Origin: Cephalotus follicularis
Lineage: Eukaryota; Streptophyta; Magnoliopsida; Oxalidales; Cephalotaceae
Direction: 5' to 3'
DNA length: 64,000 bases
NCBI GenBank assembly: GCA_001972305.1
Contig: BDDD01000264.1
Coordinates: 188,679 to 252,678, forward strand
How positions within the stretch are numbered: position 1 is the stretch's first letter; every line of letters begins with the position of its first letter. The position numbers and the translations under genes are program-made. The notes beneath the pieces are model-generated. The model made no database searches, had not been told where the DNA came from, and saw only the letters and a list, made by a program, of their open reading frames with translations. Positions 54,646 through 64,000 of this stretch are shown piece after piece.

Positions 54646-54797
54646 ATTGGTTATGTGTACTATGTGTCTTATACATTGAGTATATGCAAGAAAAGCTCTA
54701 TGCATGTCTCTCTAATTTATTATTGGTTATGTGTACTATGTGTCTTATACATTGAGTATATGCAAGAAAAGCTCTATGCATGTCTCTCTAATTTATT
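54646..54797 (+). repeat. Exact 76-bp tandem duplication
   Basis: 54646-54721 repeats without visible mismatch at 54722-54797, starting attggttatgtgtactatg. Confidence 0.95.
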
Positions 54798-55206
54798 GGT
54801 TCGTTTTTTTTTTTTCATAGAGGTTATTGATATTGATATCCCTTAACCTTTTTTTATGACATTTGGCCGCTTTTTTTTTTAACAAAATTGAGTTGTACAA
54901 TCAGAAATAACCATCTTCTTTTCTAAATAGAAAAAATCTCAGGATGCTCTCATGAAAAAATTACACAACAACTTACCCTTTTGAATATTTAAAAAAAAAC
55001 TACCTAAATGATCCTTTCGTTTGGTTACATTGAATTAATCTTAAAGATGCATGTAAAATACTCATGGCGTCCTTTCCCAACTGAAAATGACCAAATAATC
55101 TACAAAATCCTACCAAATATCTGAAAAATCTTAATTTCATCCAAATTTCAAGAAATTATATTATTCTTCTAACGAAAATAAATCTTATATAGCCAGAACT
55201 ATTATA

Positions 55207-55211
55207 TAGAT
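55207..55211. repeat. Possible target duplication of K (left copy)
   Basis: The five bases before the LTR start TGTGATGGGG are atagat-like (tagat or atagat depending on boundary). The right copy is outside the window. Confidence 0.25.
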
Positions 55212-55299
55212 TGTGATGGGGGAAAATATGGTTATATTAAGAAGGATACGTGTCCACTGCACATATGACCAGTTGTCCAGAGAAGATTGGGAGCTTGAC

Positions 55300-55850
55300 A
55301 GGAGGCCGTACCGAGGAACGCTAACATAGCAGAAGACCTCCTCCTCGGACTCAAAGCCGAGGACCACTATTTTTTGAAGAGAACATGCTGAGACAGCAAG
55401 GCCGAGGACTCTCCTCGGACTTCGGGTCAGAAGACCTCATCCAGGGTGTCGGGGCCGAGGATCTCCCCTGCCCAAGTTACCTGTCAGACATGGAACAGGA
55501 GACACACTCTCCGATACACAGAAATTAACGACCTCCTCCTCGGACATATTCAAACTGGTTTCGTCCTCGGACTTATGTGGACCTGGCGTTTTAAACACAC
55601 ACTACTGAGGAGCAAAGGGGGATAGCAAGAGGACCATGACCTCGGCAGCGGAATCATAATCTATTTCCTCTGCAATCCTGCAACGGAGGACCACAGCCTT
55701 ATCTATGGGATAAGGAGATTAACGCCACCTGATTTCTTGGGATTTGTACTTATCCGAATGAAGAGATAGTGTCATAGCCAACTACAAACAAAGGAAACAG
55801 CGACATTATTGGCGGAGATCAAGGGGAATGACCGAGATCCTCGGCATTTC
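55300..55850. repeat. TCCTCGGA/CCGAGGA motif array in U3 of K
   Basis: At least ten sites, several as inverted pairs (ctcctcggac then gccgaggacc near 55340-55375; ggccgaggactctcctcgga near 55400). The array ends before the TATA box, as in the sirevirus LTRs. Confidence 0.7.
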
Positions 55851-55906
55851 CCTAGGGGACAGCTACAACCTCCGAATTACACGCTCAAGCCGTTACAAAA
55901 CACCAC

Positions 55907-55914
55907 TATAAATA
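55907..55914 (+). promoter_or_regulatory. TATA box of LTR K
   Basis: tataaata within caccactataaatacaag, 260 bases before the LTR end. Confidence 0.6.
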
Positions 55915-56167
55915 CAAGTTCAACATACTGAACAAAGGTCAGCCATTTTTACATTGCAAAGAACCTTGTTTCCTCTGCACTTTGTTTAACTTGAGCGTCG
56001 GAGTGTCCCCGGGAGAACAACCTCCTGGACTTTCCACCATTTTGTTACCTTGTGCAGGGATCAGAGATCAAAGTCTTCCTTCAGGCATTCCTTGGCTAGC
56101 GTTTCTCTTAACAAATAAAAGTCCTCCACGTAGGATACTGTTGAGAGAAGGATTTCTGTATCAACAG

Positions 56168-56185
56168 TTGGCGCCGTCTGTGGGA
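56168..56185 (+). other. Primer-binding site of K
   Basis: ttggcgccgtctgtggga, the PBS type common in Tat and Athila gypsy elements, one base after the LTR. Confidence 0.8.
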
Positions 56186-56211
56186 AACGCAGCAAAAAGT
56201 CATTAACAACA

Positions 56212-57912
56212 ATGCCTCCGAGGAAGAATAACCCGGTTGGAGCCACTGGCAGCCAACAACAGGAGGTCACATCACCTCCCCCAGAAGTCGCCCAAGTGGC
56301 GGCCCAAGAACAAGCTCCGATCACAGGGGAGCAGCTTAACCAATTCCTCCAGGGATTGGAGCGTGTCACAGATCTGTTGGTCACAACTTTGGACAACCAA
56401 CAACAAGCCGGGCCTGCTCAGCCAGTGGTCCGAGGAGTTTCTGGTTCCCAAGGACCAGAGGTGGAGGCAAGCCACCCACGAGGTGTCAGGCGAAACCCGT
56501 CGAGGGGAGATGAACTTCCCCTTAGGCGGTCAGGGGACAACAATCCCCTGGGAAGGAGGTCTGAGACCCATGCATCTCAAAGAGCTGAGTCCTCGACCGT
56601 TAGGGATCACCCTAACGATGCCAGGAGAGTGCGTCCTCAGCACCAGGCCATGGATGTGGATCCTCGGCAGGGGGCCAGGGGAGCAGGGGAGGCATAAATA
56701 CGTTCCAACGCTTCGCGCAGAGCTGGCACGGTCCGAGGAAGCAGGGTCAATCCCCCAGCCTCTGTGGCTGGAAGGTCACATGTTTCTAGCAGAGTTAGGA
56801 ACATAGAAGAGGTGGAGCAAGAAGCGGATAGAAGGCTTGCTGACCTGGAAAGGAGGTTCCGAGGAGTGGAGCAGCACAGGGGGCACCTATCCGAGGTGCG
56901 AAATATCAACGCACACCCCTTCACGGCCGAGATCATGGCCGAGCAAGTCCCTAGCGGGTTCCAAAACCCAAGTCTTGATAAATACGATGGGTCCACGGAC
57001 CCCATCCAGCATGTGCGCACCTATATTCAGGCTATGTGGATGCATCAGGCCTCGGACGCCATGCTTTGCCGAGGATTCCCAGTGACCTTGATTGGAGCTG
57101 CCCAGTCATGGTATTTCACCTTGGCGAGGAATTCAGTGAAGAGCTTCGATCAGTTTACGGAACTGTTCGTGACAAAGTTCCTCAACAGCACCACGCAGAG
57201 GAGAAACTCCACCCACCTCATCAACGTGGTGCAAGGCAAGGATGAGTCACCGAGAGACTACCTCACCAGGTTCAACAAGGAATCACTCACAGTGAAAGAC
57301 CTGGAGCCGTCCTTCGCACTGGCAGCCTTGAACAACGGGCTGAAGAGTAATTCATCCTTCACCTTCTCTCTGCTAAAGAAACCAGCCAAGGACATGGCAG
57401 ACCTGCTGAAAAGGGCGGAGAGGTAAGTCAATGTCGAGGAAGAGATGGTGGCCAGGAAACAAAAGACACCCTGGTCTGGCCACCAGGAGGAGAGAATGGA
57501 GCATTCACGAAATGCTCCCGAGAGGAGAGAGAAGAGGAAAGAGAGGTCAGACTTGTCCAAGGAAGACCTCAGACATAAGCTCTCCAGACAAGAAGGCACG
57601 TCCAGAGGTGGGGCACCCATACCATCTTGCAACACATTTGCCCCCCTCCTGGACACACGAACCAGAATACTTGCTGTGGAACAAGACAAAGTCCCTTTCC
57701 AGTGGCCTGAGAAGCTGAGGACCCCGACAGAGAACAGGAATGTGGAGAAGTACTGTCGGTATCATCGTGACAACGGCCACGATACAGAGGAGTGCAGGCA
57801 GCTGAAAAATCAGATTGAGGACCTGATTAGAAAGGGACACCTGCGTAAATATGTAGATAGAGATGCTCCCCAAGGAAGGAAGGAGCAGAGAAGAGAAGAG
57901 GCTCCTCGGTAA
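56212..57912 (+). pseudogene. K gag
   Basis: One frame throughout. It opens with a Pro/Gln-rich N-terminus (MPPRKNNPVGATG). The capsid domain follows (FQNPSLDKYDGSTDPIQHV, LIGAAQSWYFTLARNSVKSF, RNSTHLINVVQGKDESPRDY). It ends with a knuckle-like [20 protein letters not shown], in the Cys-His-His-Cys form of Tat elements, and KGHLRKYV. In-frame stops are at 56695, 57424 and 57910. The ATG at 56212 is 46 bases after the LTR, which leaves a short leader. Confidence 0.9.
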
Positions 57913-58752
57913 CAAGAGGAGCAGCAACAGCAACAGCAACAACCTAGAGGTGTCATCCACACCATCTCTGGGGGGGTCGCGTCTGGGGGTGACCACTCAA
58001 ATGCAAGAAAAGCCTATGGGAGACAGTCCCTTGCTGTGCAACAAGTCCCTCACAGCAAAAGGCTCAGAACTGGTGGAGACGAGGAGGTGATAACCTTCTC
58101 GGAGGCGGACTATGAGGGAGTACGTCTTCCTCACGATGATCCAGTGGTGGTGACTCTTCTGGTAGAACTCTTTACCATGAAGAGGATCCTCATAGATAGT
58201 GGCAGCTCGGCTGATATCCTGTACAAACATGCATTTGATCAGCTGAGGATACCGGCCGACCAGCTGAAGCCCGTCAAAACCCCACTGGTTGGTTTTGCAG
58301 GTGAGACGATCCATCCTCTGGGATCTATCAACCAATCCGTGGTTGCAGGCACGGCCCCACGTCAGACTCAGGTAGAGATGACGTTCCTGGTGGTGGATAC
58401 CCCAAGCCCATACAATGCTATAGTGGGGCGACCAGGTCTGAACTTGTTGGAGGCTATAGTGTCTACGAGACACTTATTAATGAAGTTTCCCACAAGGTTT
58501 GGGGTGGGGGAGGTCCAAGGAGACCAAGAGGTGGCTAGGCGATGTTATAAAACTGCCATCTTGGACAAGGGGAAGGGCAAGGTTCTCCCCATAGCGAACG
58601 TGGAGCTCAGAGGTGACGTAGAACCAGAGCGTCCACAGCCTGTTGAGGATGTCCTCCAAGTGCCCATAGAAGAGGGCAACACAGAGAGAGTACTCCAAGT
58701 TGGCTCGCAACTTGGAGAGGCGGAGAAGGGGGAGTTAATAACATTCCTCTGA
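57913..58752 (+). pseudogene. K protease region
   Basis: Continues in the gag frame after a poly-Gln stretch. The active site is ILIDSGSSADILYKHAF at about 58180-58235. PSPYNAIVGRPGLNLLEAI is the second protease motif. It ends at a TGA (58750) just before the RT leader DNKDVFAWS. Confidence 0.9.
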
Positions 58753-60110
58753 GATAATAAAGATGTTTTTGCATGGTCGGCAGAGGAGGTCCCTGGCATC
58801 AGTCCAGATGTAATGGTTCACAAATTAAGTGTGGACCCAGCCAGGCCCCCGACCAGACAAAAGAAGAGGAACTTCGCCCCTGAGCGGCAACAGGCAATAG
58901 CCGAGGAGGTGAGCAAGCTGTTGTAGGCAGGTTTTATCAGAGAAGTGCACTACTCGGACTGGTTAGCAAATCCGGTGTTGGTCAAAAAAGCCAATGACAA
59001 ATGGAGGATGTGCATAGACTTCACAGACCTCAACAAAGCCTGTCCAAAAGATCACTTCCCTCTCCCAAAGATAGACCAGCTGGTAGACGCAACCTCGGGT
59101 TACAGAATATTAAGCTTCTTGGATGCTTACTCGGGATACAATCAAATCCCCATGTACAAGCAAGACGAGGACAAGACAGCATTCATAACAGACCGAGGAA
59201 TGTATTGCTACAAGGCTATGCCCTTTGGCTTGAAGAATGCAGGGGCCACCTACCAGCGCCTGGTCAACAAAATTTTTGAACCTCAAATTGGGAAGAATAT
59301 GGAGGTATACATAGACGATATGCTCGTCAAAACCCCAACTAGGAGCCCCCACGCAAAAGACTTGGAGGAGACATTTGGAGTATTGAGGAGGTATAATATG
59401 AAGCTCAATCCTTCCAAATGCACATTTGGGGTCACCTCGGGAAAGTTCATCGGATTCATGGTCTCTAGCAGAGGTATAGAGGCCAACCCAGAGAAGATCT
59501 CGGCCATTCAAAGCATGAGGCCACCTCAAACTATCAGGGATGTCCAGAGATTAAATGGGAAGATTGCAGCCTTGAGCTGGTTTGTGTCTAAGTCAGCAGA
59601 GAAGTGCCTTCCCTTCTTCAAAATACTTAGAGACCCCAAGGGATTCTCGTGGTCCGACGATTGTCAAGCAGCCTTCGACAAGTTGAAGGAATACTTGGCT
59701 TCTCCTCCTCTGATCTCAAAACCTAAGGATGGAGAAGACCTGTATTTGTACCTTGCGGTCACCTCGGGCGCAGTGAGTGCAGTGTTAGTCAGAGAAGAGG
59801 AAAAAGTTCAAAGGTCGGTGTACTACGTGAGCAAGGCTTTGAACGATGCAGAGGGGAGGTACCCAGAAGTGGAGAAGTATGCCTACGCTTTGATCATCTC
59901 GGCCAGAAAATTGAGGCCATATTTTCAAGCCCATACAATCAAGGTCCTGACTGACAAACCACTCAAACAGGTTCTCGCCAAGCCCGACACCTCGGGCAGG
60001 CTAATCAAGTGGTCAGTCGAACTAGGCGAGTATGATGTGAAGTTCGAAGCCAGACCAACAATCAAATCACAAGTACTGGCCGACTTTGTTGGAGATAATA
60101 CACCTACGGA
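58753..60110 (+). pseudogene. K reverse transcriptase and first (degenerate) RNase H
   Basis: In the same frame. RT motifs are NPVLVKKANDKWRMCIDFTD, ACPKDHFPLPKIDQLVD, FLDAYSGYNQIPM and the catalytic YIDDMLVKT at 59307-59333. The following RNase H has YLYLAVTSGAVSAVLVRE where a catalytic Asp is expected in the DAS motif, so it appears inactive, then VLTDKPLKQVL. A TAG at 58924 interrupts before RT. 58945-60333 is open for 462 residues. Confidence 0.92.
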
Positions 60111-60139
60111 GTGTATGAAGGAGAACCCTTCCGAGAGCG

Positions 60140-60560
60140 AGAAGGGAATGTGGAAGTTGTCAATGGATGGATCCTCATGCCTCACTGGCAGTGGGGCAGG
60201 GTTAGTCTTGACTAGTCCAGATGGTTGGACGTTGGAGTATGCTCTGAGGTTCAAGTTCAAAGCTACAAATAATGAAGCTGAGTGGGAAGCTCTGATAGCC
60301 GGATTGACAATCGCAAAGCACTTGGAGGTGTAGAGGATTGAAGCCTCAAGTGATTCTCAGCTAGTGGTTGGTTTGGCAAATGGGGAGTATGAGGCCAGAG
60401 AAGACCTTATGATGAAATACTTATCCCATTTTCAGGGCATGAAGTTAACCTTCGAAGTTTACAGAATTGTGAAAGTGCCCAGAGCAGAGAACGTCAGAGC
60501 AGACCAATTGTCAAAACTAGCAACAGCAAAGGAGTTGGAAAAAAATCAAACAGTGCTAGT
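60140..60560 (+). pseudogene. K second RNase H (archaeal-type, aRNH)
   Basis: A separate RNase H follows: WKLSMDGSSCLTGSGAG (Asp), TNNEAEWEALIAGL (Glu), ASSDSQLVVG (Asp) and NVRADQLSKLA (Asp). It keeps the full Asp-Glu-Asp-Asp set. An additional aRNH is a hallmark of the Tat lineage of plant gypsy elements and is thought to have replaced the degenerate copia/gypsy-type one. A TAG at 60331 lies between the Glu and second Asp. Confidence 0.88.
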
Positions 60561-61866
60561 TGATTACCTGGATCGTCCGACCATCTCTCAAGCAGAGGTA
60601 ATGGACATAGATGTACCAAAGGAGCCAAATTGGATGACTCCCTTTATTAATTGGCTAAGGGACGGGATCCTACCCGAGGACCCCGTGGAGGCGAGGAAGC
60701 TGGTTTACAGAGCAAACAGGCTCCAATTCTGAGATGGGATCCTCTACAAAAGGTCTTTCTCATTTCCTTGGCTGAGGTGCTTGAACCCTTCAGAGGCCGA
60801 TTACGCTCTAAGGGAAGTTCATGAAGGAATCTGTGGCAACCACACTAGGGGCAGGACTTTGTCTCACAAGCTGTTAAGGCAAGGTTACTACTGGCCGACC
60901 ATGCATCAAGACGCTATAAACTTAGTGAGGAAGTGTGACAAGTGTCAGAGGAACGCCAATATAAGTAGAAGGCCTTCTCAACCTCTGACGTCAATTACGG
61001 CCCCGTGGCCCTTCGCACAGTGGGGAATGGACTTTGTCGGACCATTACCTATGGCAACAGGCCAGAGGAAGTTTCTCATTGTATCGGTTGACTACTTCAC
61101 TAAGTGGGTGGAAGCAGAACCTTTGGCCACAATTACAGAGAAGAACACAGAGAGCTTCGTGTGGAAGTCAATCATCTGCAGATTCGGGGTCCCGAGGACA
61201 ATTATCACCGATAATGGTAAGCAGTTTGATTGCCAAGCCTTCAGGGACTTTTGAAGAGAATGAAGGATAGAGCATAGGCTTGCCTCAGTAACCTACCCTC
61301 AAAGCAATGGCCAAGCCGAGGTGATTAACAGAGAAATCATCTCGGGCTTAAAAAAGCGCTTAGAAGACAGCAAAGGAAGGTGGACCGAGGAACTACCAAG
61401 TGTGCTATGGGCATATAGAACCACTCCTCGGACTACCACCGGAGAATCCCCATACAGTTTATGTTTCGGAGCAGAGGCCGTGATACCAGTGGAGGTTGGA
61501 ATACAATCACCAAGAGTTGTACATTTTACTGAAGACAACAACGAAGAAGGGCTGAGGAGCCTCCTCGACCTAGTGGAAGAACTCAGAGATAAGGCTGTGA
61601 TAGGAGTTGCAGCCTACCAGCAGAGGGTAAGCTGCTACTACAACAAAAGAGTAAGCCCAAGACCACTAAGGCAAGGAGATCTAGTCCTACGCAACTCAGC
61701 GGTTGCAGATCCTACTGGTACCAGAGGAAAGCTAGCCCCTGCCTGGGAGGGGCCATACAAGATCAAAAGGGTCCTCCGCCCAGGAACATTCAAACTTGAA
61801 ACTTTGGAGGGTAGGGAGATTGCCAGAGTTTGGAATGTCGAGCATCTGAGGAAGTATTATCAGTAA
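60561..61866 (+). pseudogene. K integrase
   Basis: The same frame to the natural stop at 61864-61866. Zinc-binding region: HEGICGNHTRGRTLSHKLL with CDKCQR. Core: WGMDFVGPLP (Asp), IITDNGKQF (Asp) and NGQAEVINREII (Glu), all three catalytic residues kept. C-terminus: GDLVLRNSAVADPTGTRGKL, WEGPYKIKRV and EHLRKYYQ, with no chromodomain, as expected for Tat. In-frame stops are at 60730, 61252 and 61261. Confidence 0.92.
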
Positions 61867-63033
61867 TTGTAAGATATTTTCAATGAAGTTTGAATTTTTT
61901 TTCAAGATTTGTCCAAGATTTGTGTTCAACATTATAGTTCCAAGTTTGCAAGGGACCGGAGGTCCAATGTTCATGTCCTCAAACCTCTGAACAGCCACCG
62001 ATTAGCTCCCTAAGTCTTAAGCTAAGCATCTCGGACCATGCCCCTAAGGGGGCACTTAGATATCTAAAGCTTCCTAAGCCTTACGGAGGCTAATTCTTAA
62101 AAAAGAAAACAAACACAAGCCGAGGTCTCAGACAGACCAGCGAAACAGGCATTCAAGAGCATCTAAGGATGCACATACCAAAAGCCTCCTTACGAGGAGC
62201 ATACAAAAGCCTCCTTCTGAGGAGCATGCAAAAGACTACTTCCGAGGAGCACCTATACTCATCAAGAAAGATTCCTCCCGAGGAGCACGCCTAAAGACTT
62301 CCAAGGAAGCACTAAGACTCCTAAGGGAGCAAACACTGGTTGACAACACCATGGGAACTTCTCCAACCAGACCTAAAGTCGTGACTTGAAAGGCGAATCC
62401 ATGGGAACTCGCAACGATCAAGCTCGTCGGACTGAGCACTTTAATACAAGTGTCTCCAAGTGGACTGAAAGCTCAGTCGACCTGTCCTAAAACCTCTTAG
62501 GTCAGACGATACTCTCCTCGGCAAACCCATAGGAACTTGTCCGAGCAGACCAAGAACTCAACCTGTGAGTGCAAAAATTTTCTTATAATTACTTAAGCAT
62601 TTTTAGGAATAAAGGGTCCTACGAGGACTGCCAAAGCTTGAGTGACCTCGCCCATGAAAGGTTAGTGATTTGAGCTAAGTTAAAAGTTCTAAGGAATTAT
62701 CAGCATATATATACACTCAAAGCTCAAACACACGAGGAACCAATTGAAGATAAAGTCCGAGAAGGCAAAGCCTCTTTTGCTTATATTTTTGATAAGTTAC
62801 TTAAGCTTTTTTGGAGTCAAGTGCCCACCTGTGTGAGAAGTCAGAGATCACCATGAAGACAAAATTCCTAAGGGAATTATTAAGAAGTACAAGTATGCAG
62901 AGATCAACCACAACACACAGAAGAAAAATTTAAAGGCAAGACCAGAGAATGAAAAAAGAGATCCCTTTATTGATGTTTGGAGAGATTACAAGAAAAGAAA
63001 TTAAAAACTATTACAACACAAAAAAGCAAAAAA
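61867..63033 (+). other. Hypervariable 3' untranslated region of K
   Basis: No sense-strand ORF. It has repeats of the ccgaggagca type and a short tandem array (62178-62260). Tat elements are known for variable, repeat-bearing regions between pol and the 3' LTR. Confidence 0.6.
62178..62300 (+). repeat. 25-bp tandem repeats with small inverted repeats in K
   Basis: Three units beginning caaaagcctccttacgagga, caaaagcctccttctgagga and caaaagactacttccgagga, each able to form a ctcctt/aaggag-type hairpin, then two or three degenerate units to about 62300. Confidence 0.75.
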
Positions 63034-64000
63034 CTAAGGCCGAGGAGGATCTTCTTGCTCAGCTGAGGGATCTTCGAATTGGGGTGGAGGAGCAAAGAAG
63101 GACTCGACAGAAGGCAGAGGAGGATCACCAAAGCCAGCAAAGGGGTCCTCTGGAGCCGAAGAAGAAGGAAGAGCTGAGGGGTCCGAGGTAGAAGCAGGAT
63201 CCGCAGCAAGAATAACCACGTCTGGAGAAACTGGAGTTGGCGTATCTTCCGCCACGGAAGATGAGACTCCTTCTTCCAAAGTCTGACGGAGCTTCTCCTC
63301 CACTGCATCAATTCCCTCTGGGTAGAAGTCAAATGCATTGGCAGAGGGACCATACACCACTTCATCCAGTGAGAACTCGGGCTGCAGAGAAGAGACCCAA
63401 TTCCTACATGCATAGAAGCCCCGGCGAAAGTACTCGGCCGCTTCCAGGAACACTGCTTCATCGAACTCGTTTGAGCTCTTGAACTCCTCCACGGAGGACC
63501 TTATCAACTCCTTGAACTCCTCCGAGTTCTTGAAGTCAGCCACTGCCTAGTTTTGTTCTCTCCTCAGCTGCTCCATCTCTCTCCTCTGCTGCTCCATCTC
63601 TCTCCTCTGCTGCCGCTCAAGCCTGGCTGCCAGATCATCGATTTTATCCTCGGCTCGTTTCAGCTTGGCCTCCAGCCCCCTCTTCTCGGCCCTCTCCTCC
63701 TCAAAGTCCTCAACCGCTTGCTTCTTCTCCTTGACCAAGGACTCCTGAACCTTGAGAACCTCGTTCAGTTGAGCTTGGACCGAGCGAGCAGTTTCCTCCA
63801 ATGTGGCCATGCTCGACCTCAGCTCTCTGTCCCTGGCCACCACTGCAGAGAAGTTGTCCACAAGCAGTTGAGTGTTGTTTAGAGCCTGTCAAAGGAGCAC
63901 AAATGTTAGTAATTATGAAGAACCAAAGTACAAGAGAAATCAAGGCAACTAAGGAAGATATCATCTACCCTCAAGTTGCTCCTCAGACAATGGGTCACCA
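63034..64000 (-). pseudogene. K antisense ORF (Tat-type) with coiled coil, cut by the window edge
   Basis: Minus-strand coding in one frame from 63885 to 63034, interrupted by a single TAG at 63547-63549. First part (63885-63550): NFSAVVARDRELRSSMATLE and a long Glu/Arg/Lys-rich coiled coil (LKRAEDKIDDLAARLERQQ). Second part (63543-63034): EEFKELIRSSVEEFKSSNEF, EAAEYFRRGFYACRNWV and an acidic Pro/Ser-rich tail ending EDPPRP. Upstream, a probable GT-AG intron (63886-63968) separates it from another exon. Antisense ORFs between pol and the 3' LTR are known in Tat elements such as Grande; their function is unknown. Confidence 0.7.
63886..63968 (-). other. Probable 83-bp intron in the K antisense ORF
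   Basis: Minus-strand donor agg/gtagatgata and acceptor tttgacag/gctcta, with an AT-rich interior. Joining at these sites keeps a frame open into the coiled-coil exon, but the upstream exon is only 32 bases inside the window, so its true phase cannot be checked. Confidence 0.4.

Larger units (their letters stand above)
53707..55211. other. Unassigned AT-rich interval
   Basis: No transposon domain or long ORF. It contains a 76-bp tandem duplication (54646-54797) and one weak exon-like stretch (54160-54234). It is the most host-like part of the window. Confidence 0.4.
55212..56166 (+). mobile_element. 5' LTR of Tat-lineage gypsy element K (955 bp)
   Basis: Starts TGTGATGGGGG and ends TGTATCAACA. 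TATAAATA is at 55907-55914. U3 is rich in tcctcgga/ccgagga palindromic motifs. It is followed by a PBS starting ttggcgcc. Confidence 0.85.

Noticed and set aside
57547..57996. 149-codon minus-strand ORF within K
   Set aside because: Shadow of gag on the other strand; Leu runs come from the poly-Gln codons.
1..64000. Telomeric repeats, rDNA or organellar DNA insertion
   Set aside because: No TTTAGGG arrays and no recognisable rRNA or plastid/mitochondrial gene sequence were seen.

Overview
This window is nuclear DNA of a flowering plant, most likely a eudicot, although no host gene is clear enough to name a species. It looks like a gene-poor, repeat-dense intergenic block. Almost every base belongs to nested, mostly dead transposable elements. 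I see no rRNA, tRNA gene or CRISPR array and no convincing complete host gene. The only non-element candidate is one weak terminal-exon-like stretch at 54160-54234.

Layout of the left half (1-39059). The oldest layer is a minus-strand CACTA (En/Spm) transposon whose TNP2-type transposase gene survives in three pieces: 2338-2684, 33824-34830 and 38625-38760. Its subterminal repeats and terminal inverted repeat lie at 38761-39059. It was cut by an LTR at 1-2337 (F), by an interrupted solo LTR at 2685-3696 plus 32004-33823 (A), and by a GC-rich hAT-like element. That last element holds a solo LTR, G (35270-38464, target duplication cgggg). Inside A sits a sirevirus-type Ty1/copia element, B (3697-31998, duplication ttttg). 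B keeps gag, an env-like ORF, several polypurine tracts and both LTRs, but has lost its pol. Inside B is a minus-strand Ty3/gypsy chromovirus, C (6648-25028), with LTRs of about 2.7 kb. C was rearranged into an LTR-internal-LTR-internal-LTR series and carries a solo LTR, D, in its gag (19118-21522, duplication tactg). A further solo LTR, H, lies in its middle LTR (10517-13819, duplication acaag). A small internally deleted copia element (29277-31109, duplication gacgt) lies in the 3' LTR of B.

Layout of the right half (39185-64000). A minus-strand short-LTR copia element, J1 (39185-44228), comes first, then a SINE-like repeat and a nearly intact minus-strand copia element, I (about 44575-50961). 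A truncated relative of J1 (J2, 50962-53706) follows, then about 1.5 kb of unassigned sequence. Last is a plus-strand Tat-lineage gypsy element, K (55212 to beyond the right edge), with two RNase H domains and an antisense ORF behind pol.

The most interesting signal is not a gene. Dense arrays of short perfect or near-perfect palindromes centred on GTCGAC (best forms AAGCGTCGACGCTT and AAAGACGTCGACGTCTTT) recur in at least eight elements from unrelated lineages: gypsy LTRs, sirevirus LTRs and a copia 5' leader. G and K carry arrays of other palindromes (GAGCTC/GCATGC and TCCTCGGA). In the large gypsy LTRs the arrays lie downstream of the putative TATA box, in the transcribed leader; in the sireviruses and K they lie upstream, in U3. 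The second strong observation is that the 5.65-kb polyprotein frame of K contains stop codons but no frameshift at all.
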